Below are positions 59,399 to 64,000 of a stretch of DNA of 64,000 nucleotides, piece by piece (the stretch's first letter is position 1; each line of letters begins with the position of its first letter). The notes beneath the pieces were generated by a model. It was not told the origin of the DNA, did not search any database, and worked only from the letters and a program-made list of their open reading frames with translations. The stretch is taken from assembly GCA_902651635.1 (NCBI GenBank), contig CACRSC010000012.1, forward strand, positions 685,394 through 749,393, written 5' to 3'. A program made the position numbers and the translations under genes. The stretch comes from Mastigamoeba balamuthi. Its lineage: Eukaryota > Evosea > Mastigamoebida > Mastigamoebidae.

Positions 59399-60334
59399 AT
59401 GAAGACCATAGTAGCGGTCCTGCTCCTGGCTGCCGTCGCCTCTGCGTCGTCTGTCGACGCGTTCCGCGCCTGGGCCAAGGCTCACAACAAGGTGTACACC
59501 GCCGCCGAGGAGAAGTACCGCATGCACGTGTACGAGGAGAACGTGGCCGTGATCAGCAGGCTCAACATGGAGAACCACGGCGCCAAGTTCGCCCCGAACA
59601 AGTTCACAGACCTCACCCACGCCGAGTTCAAGGCGCTCTACACGACCACGCTTCCCGTCCAGCAGCCGGGCAACTTCGCTGTCATCGCCGACGTGACCGA
59701 CGACTCGCTCGACCTCAGGCCGACGCTGCCCCCGGTCAAGAACCAGGCGCAGTGCGGGTCGTGCTGGGCCTTCAGCGCCGTGGCCAACGCCGAGGGCGCG
59801 TGGTACAGGGTGCACCAGCAGGTCGTCTCGCTGTCGGAGCAGCAGCTGGTCTCGTGCGACACGGGCAACAGTGGCTGCAACGGCGGGCTGATGACCACCG
59901 CGGACCAGTACATCGTGGCCAACGGCCTCGCGACCGACACCCTGTACCCCTACGTCTCGGGCTCCGGGTCAGTGCCCGCCTGCCGCCAGGTGACCGCGGG
60001 CTACCACTTCACGAGCTCCCGCAACTTCGGGAGGCTCAGGTCGGACAGCTCCATCATCACGTATCTCAGGCAGTACGGGCCGCTGTCCGTCGCCATCGAG
60101 GCGGACCAGGACGTGTTCCAGAGCTACACGTCGGGCATCCTCGACTCGGCGTCGTGCGGCACGACGCTGGACCACGGCGTGACGCTCGTCGGCTTCGGGA
60201 CCTCGGGATCCACCCCGTACTGGATCGTCCGCAACTCGTGGGGGGCGGACTGGGGTGAGGCGGGCTACATCCGCCTGGCCCGCGGAAGGAACATGTGCGG
60301 CATCAACAGCATGATCTCCACCATCATCGCTTAG
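59399..60334 (+). CDS. papain-family cysteine protease (C1A)
   Basis: A single exon, 311 aa. A signal peptide (MKTIVAVLLLAAVASAS) is followed by an I29 inhibitor prodomain (FRAWAKAHNKVYTAAEEKYR, NKFTDLTHAEF), then the mature enzyme. The active-site Cys is in QCGSCWAFSA, the His in LDHGVTLVGFG and the Asn in VRNSWGADWGE; the GCNGG motif is present as SGCNGGLM. It resembles the cathepsin-like proteases of amoebae, acting in lysosomes or secreted. No intron, unlike most neighbours. Confidence 0.97.
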   Translation: MKTIVAVLLLAAVASASSVDAFRAWAKAHNKVYTAAEEKYRMHVYEENVAVISRLNMENHGAKFAPNKFTDLTHAEFKALYTTTLPVQQPGNFAVIADVTDDSLDLRPTLPPVKNQAQCGSCWAFSAVANAEGAWYRVHQQVVSLSEQQLVSCDTGNSGCNGGLMTTADQYIVANGLATDTLYPYVSGSGSVPACRQVTAGYHFTSSRNFGRLRSDSSIITYLRQYGPLSVAIEADQDVFQSYTSGILDSASCGTTLDHGVTLVGFGTSGSTPYWIVRNSWGADWGEAGYIRLARGRNMCGINSMISTIIA

Positions 60335-61063
60335 ACGGCACAAGCTGCTGAGGAGGTCTCCTCTCCTTGCAACCCTTCCCACACTGCTTGGGACGAAATT
60401 CAAGAACCATTTGATGGTCTCTGCCTTTTACCGTGGTCCGATTATTCACCACCGACGGAGAATGCTCGTGTTCGCCGAGTGGAAGAACAGGGAGGTTCAA
60501 GGGAGAAGGTGCGATGGATCGCCGGTATCGCCGGATCGTGGCAATCCAACGGCATTTCAACCCAGTGCAGGAAATTTCTGTGAATAGCATTTGGATGAAG
60601 CGGCAGAAGGCCCCAAAAAGGTCAAGCGACCGTTAGAACAACGGTCGGGCAGCACAAGAGCGCGCGCTCCACGTGGTTCTCACCTTGCCACCCCGGACCC
60701 ATCCGCGCTGCGCCGTGCGACTTGCGCAACAGCCGTTGCGAACGAGGAAATACACGTGTGTGCAAGTCACCACAGTGTGCCAGAATTCCCTCGGCTTTGC
60801 CTTTTTATTCTTGATTCCGAACGCTCAGTTCGCTCCTTCCCCTAGTCGCTGTCGCACCCTGTGTGGCACACACCACGCGCCATCAATGCCTCGTGCGAGT
60901 GCCGAGTGCTGCCCTGCCGACAGAAGATACAGCCGTCCCCGGAATCTGCTCGATCTCAACCGCAGGCTGATGAGCAAGCTCCTCACCTTCTTCCTCGGTC
61001 GCCAACCACCCAGCGGTCCCACGCGCGGGCAGAACGCCCCGGACTTGCCTCTGCTCGACCCAG
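60335..61063. other. intergenic / unresolved 5' region of the next gene
   Basis: No convincing gene. An open frame from 60970 (MSKLLTFFLGRQPPSG...) could be a 5' exon of the next gene, but no normal-length intron joins it in frame. Confidence 0.4.
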
Positions 61064-62474
61064 GTGCCCTGCCCTCCGCTCGAGGGTCCCGTTCGCGTCG
61101 TCGCTGACTCGGCCACCCTCCCCCGTGCGCCCTCAGAGGCCCTCCGCATGGTGTTCGCGCGTCTGGCACCGTGCGACATGGCGAGGGCTGCGCTCGTGTG
61201 CAGGGCCTGGGCCTGCGCTGCCTCGTCGCTCGCCCCTCGCCTGGACTTCTGCAGCGCGCTGATCACGTTCGACAACGCGCGGGGCAGGCTGGCCTGCGTG
61301 ACGCCGCTCCAGCAGGAGTCGGGCGACGTGCGGGTCAGCGTGCTGCTGAGGTGCCCTCCCAGCCCGTCGGTCCGCGTGGTGCCCATCGATGCGTCCGTCT
61401 ACCGCTCGCGCAAGCCGACCGCCGCCGCTGCCCAGCGGGACGCAGTCAGGACCCAGGGCCTCACGGTCCTTTTCGTCGGGACTGACGACGGGCTCGTCGT
61501 GCGCCACGTGTTAGAGACGCAGGCACGCAACACAGATGTGGGAGGGTGGAGGGGGGGAAGACCGATCAGATCGGAGGGCGCTGAATTCCCTTCATCGTTT
61601 TTTCTCTAGGAGACGACGTGCGTACAAATCGAGGACAACCTCGCCGTCACGGCGTTGTGCCCTGCGTGGGACTGCGCCTACGTGGGGACGAGCCATGCGT
61701 ACGTGTACAAGGTCGACTTTGCTGCCGAGAGCGCGACGCTGCTCAATAGTCAAACCCGCCAGAGGTTCCCACAACATTATTCTATTTGGCGAAGGACTGT
61801 TCTGACGTATGCACCAGGTCTGCCATCGAGTGCTTCGCGCAGTCACCCTCGGGCAAGGTCCTCGCGGTGGACAACATACTCTATGAAAAGTATGGCTTCG
61901 TGATCGACACGGCGCACAACGATTCGTGCGAGAAGGTCTCGCTGGGGAAGGGGGTTTACCTCCACGTGCGCTCTGTGCCCCTCTCTCCCGCACCCATCCG
62001 CGTTGCACACCACCAGACTCAGCTCGCGCACTGCAGTACCATGGTGTAGTACATGCTCGCGATTCGTTTGTGGTCATCGGGACCACGAACAGCGGATACA
62101 ACGGGCCTGGAACAGTGCTTTTCTCGCTGGGGCCAGATTTTCATACTGTCGACTGGCCCGGTACTCTCTCGTGCCCTGTTATCGGTACAGTGGGAGGCAA
62201 GGTCTTCATCAGTTGCTTCAACGGGAGGCTTTCGGATATAGAGAACGTTCGCGAGCAGCACCCGACGCCTCCCGGGTACAGAATCAAAGCAGCCACAAGC
62301 ACAAACGGGGTCCTGGTCTGCCTTTTCGAGACGCCAGACGGTCTCCGTGCTGTAACATACGGGCGAAACCTCACCGCCATCAACGATTGCCATATCGACA
62401 TATCCGGTATTGGCTCCACCACAAACTACGTTCTTTGTTCGCATTCGCTCGCGTACTCGACATGCTCGGTGTGA
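61064..62474 (+). CDS. F-box protein with propeller-like C-terminus (5' end unresolved)
   Basis: An F-box-like region (LPRAPSEALRMVFARLAPCD, MARAALVCRAWACAASS) is followed by beta-rich segments with the rhythm of WD or similar blades: LTVLFVGTDDGLVVRH, LAVTALCPAWDCAYVGTSHA, GKVLAVDNILYEK, SFVVIGTTNSGY and GTVGGKVFISCFNGRL. At least three introns are needed (from about 61508 to 61609, about 61750 to 61820, about 61962 to 62035); the middle one could not be placed in frame with certainty. It would be a substrate receptor for an SCF ubiquitin ligase. The true start is unknown. Confidence 0.55.
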
Positions 62475-62491
62475 ATCCGAGTGTATGCCGG

Positions 62492-63595
62492 TCAGAAGAG
62501 AGAAATAAAGTTATGTTCCGGATTCGATAACAGTGTACGCATGAACGCCGATAGAACCGCGAAGAGTGCAGGCAGCACTGTGGGTGACAGGGGGTGCGCC
62601 ACGCTAAACGAGGGACATGTTACGATCTGCATGGAACCGTACGAGGCAACGGACCCAGCAACGTCGTTGCACCGAGCGAAGCCAGCGGCACCGACAGAGA
62701 CCTGGCTGCTCTGCACGCACGTGAGATTCGCCCGCTGGACGCTCGTCACCAGGCACGGCTCGTCGTAGCACTCGTAGCTGCAGGCAGGCTCGTCGTTGAC
62801 CCTTCCGGTTTCTGTCGACAGCGACGATCTGCCGTCGGCGTAGAAGGCGTCGTCGAAGCCCTTGGAGAGGTACCCTGATGACCTGGCGCTGCTGTACCAC
62901 GCACCGATCGTCTCGTTGTACATCTCACTGTGGTCGTCGACGTAGATCGCGTAGTACGACGTGCAGCCTTCGGACCCCCGGGCCCTGTTGACGCACCGGC
63001 TGAACCTGTCGCCATCTGGGGTGGTCGACTGGTCGAGATACGTGGTCTTGTCCGGCCGGATGCACTTGGACATCTCGAACGTCGTGCGCGCACGGCAGTC
63101 GTCGCAGGCCAGCGTCCCGCCAACGGTGTCGGACCAGAGGGCCACCTCGAGGTTCATTACGAAGCCGTCTCGGGCAACGAAGGCAAAGCTCTGGCGGTCG
63201 ACGGCGACATCGAACCCGCTACTGAACCCCGTACCCATATCTACAGTCGCCACGACCTTGTCGGAGCTGCTCGTCGAGTACCTGCAAGTGCCCGGTTACG
63301 GGGCGAGTGTCGGAAAAATCAAAAACCGGCTGTGCGTGCGGGTATCTGAAAACGAAAGCGGGGAAACCCACGAGAAAGAGATGCGTCCGTCGGCCCAACC
63401 GAAGAACAGCTCGTGCGTCCGGTTGAGGATGACGCTACGCCCGGGCTCGATGCGCAGCGGGCCGCCTTGCAGCATGTACACGGGCAGCGCGCAGTTGTTC
63501 GTCAGGTGGATTTCGGAGAGACGCATATACGACGGCGCTGATCGGGTCGCAGCGACGATCAGTGCCACGCACAGCACAGACGCTCGGGCCTGCAT
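62492..63595 (-). CDS. secreted Cys-rich protein, possibly thaumatin-like, with hydrophobic C-terminus
   Basis: Two exons (63595-63372, 63281-62492), 1014 nt, 337 aa. A signal peptide (MQARASVLCVALIVAATRS) is followed by IHLTNNCALPVYMLQGGPLR then IEPGRSV, which resembles the first strand of thaumatin-like proteins (NNC..pVw..., G.s). Twelve or so Cys follow, with SYGSMQIVTCP near the end, again thaumatin-like. The C-terminus (TVLPALFAVLSAFMRTLL) suggests a GPI anchor. The middle does not match thaumatin well, so the assignment is tentative. It is convergent with the F-box gene with only 17 nt between stops. Confidence 0.6.
62504..62509 (+). promoter_or_regulatory. AATAAA inside the convergent neighbour
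   Basis: AATAAA lies 30 nt past the stop of the plus-strand F-box gene and inside the 3' end of the minus-strand coding region, so the two transcripts probably overlap. Confidence 0.4.
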
Positions 63596-63750
63596 TTTTA
63601 CCCTGCGAAGAAGACTGCGGCGGGTGACTATGCGCTTTGAGAGACGGGGAAATCCGGTGTGGATTTGGTTCCGCCCGAGATACGCGTATCTTAAACGCAG
63701 AAGACTCTATTTTTAGTGTGCTGCGAGCATAGCCCGACCGACCCCTCAAG

Positions 63751-64000
63751 ATGCGTCTGAAGATTGTGCAGCGGCAGAGGAACACCCGTTCGCACTCTGC
63801 CCCCACCCAGCCAGCGCTGCCGTGGCCGCCTGTCGCCCTTCGGGGCTTGCTCGCGCAGCCTGGGATCCCGGAACTGACGCCGCCACTATGGGAATCAACG
63901 CAGACAAGGACCTCGTCTCGTCGGTCGCGTGGTGCGGCGCGGAGCTCTTCTCGTGCGGCGACGAGGGCGCCATCTGGAAGTGGGACAAGAACGGCGAGCC
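63751..64000 (+). CDS. ift80: intraflagellar transport protein IFT80, 5' end only
   Basis: Exon 1 (63751-63787) encodes MRLKIVQRQRNT; exon 2 starts at 63904 and continues past the window (LVSSVAWCGAELFSCGDEGA, IWKWDKNGE). Together they match the N-terminus of IFT80 (MRLKI..., LVSCVGW, ELYSCSDD, I.KW). IFT80 is a WD-repeat subunit of the IFT-B complex and is needed to build flagella. The phase-1 splice joins the exons in frame. Only about 43 residues are inside the window. Confidence 0.75.
   Translation, partial: MRLKIVQRQRNTRSHSAPTQPALPWPPVALRGLLAQPGIPELTPPLWESTQTRTSSRRSRGAARSSSRAATRAPSGSGTRTAS

Noticed and set aside
60433-60636. 67-codon ORF after the cysteine protease
   Set aside because: No similarity, no repeat of motif, and composition like flanking intergenic DNA.
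60970-61107. First exon of the F-box/propeller gene beginning MSKLLTFF
   Set aside because: No intron of normal length joins it in frame to the F-box; left as unresolved.

Overview
This window is a gene-dense, GC-rich stretch of nuclear DNA from a unicellular eukaryote, about 27 protein genes in 64 kb. Genes lie on both strands and are cut by many short introns, mostly 40-110 nt. The gene set suggests a flagellated, crawling amoeba. It has Arp3, a WASP-like activator of Arp2/3, a G-protein gamma subunit, a CHMP2/VPS2 ESCRT-III subunit and the start of an IFT80 gene (intraflagellar transport). It also has an anaerobe-type bacterial nitroreductase and a papain-like protease. My best guess is an amoebozoan of the Mastigamoeba/Pelomyxa kind; that is inference from gene content, and no marker RNA is present.

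Layout. 1-1532: non-coding, with a degenerate direct/inverted repeat. 1533-16705: three tandem paralogues of a large secreted, surface-anchored protein (LamG-like head, 15 Cys-rich repeats each on its own exon, hydrophobic tail), with an NfsB-type nitroreductase between copies 2 and 3. Copies 2 and 3 share about 3.07 kb that appears identical, introns included. 16801-19114 (-): an RCC1 propeller, F-box and ARF GTPase that appear to be one gene. 19382-21277 (-): repetitive charged coiled-coil protein. 21708-23015: seven-pass membrane protein. 23377-25379 (-): Arp3. 25892-29441: LRR-filamin-dynamin-like protein without GTPase motifs. 29627-33846: F-box protein, small membrane protein, CUE protein and an unknown protein. 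34280-35977 (-): disordered protein with a Met-Gly run. 37308-39158: S28 carboxypeptidase. 39559-43892: VIT-VWA-DUF2135 protein carrying eight RNA polymerase II CTD-like heptads. 44034-46855 (-): WASP-like protein with zinc ribbons, head to head with CHMP2 (47130-48087). 48592-53819 (-): membrane dual-specificity phosphatase, PRP38, GH7 glycosidase and a VP39-type cap methyltransferase. 54250-57185: HAD phosphatase, G gamma and pICln. 57361-64000: FAD desaturase-like enzyme, cathepsin-like protease, F-box/propeller protein, a secreted Cys-rich protein (-) and the 5' end of IFT80.

How they fit together: several genes belong to actin and membrane dynamics (Arp3, WASP-like, dynamin-like, CHMP2, G gamma, ARF fusion). 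A second group is secreted or surface-exposed (three Cys-rich paralogues, S28, papain, GH7, Cys-rich protein), as expected for a phagotroph. A third is RNA processing (PRP38, pICln, VP39-like).

All exon boundaries were placed by eye from reading frame, splice sites and protein similarity. For most multi-exon models the summed exon length is an exact multiple of three, which supports them. Exceptions are flagged.
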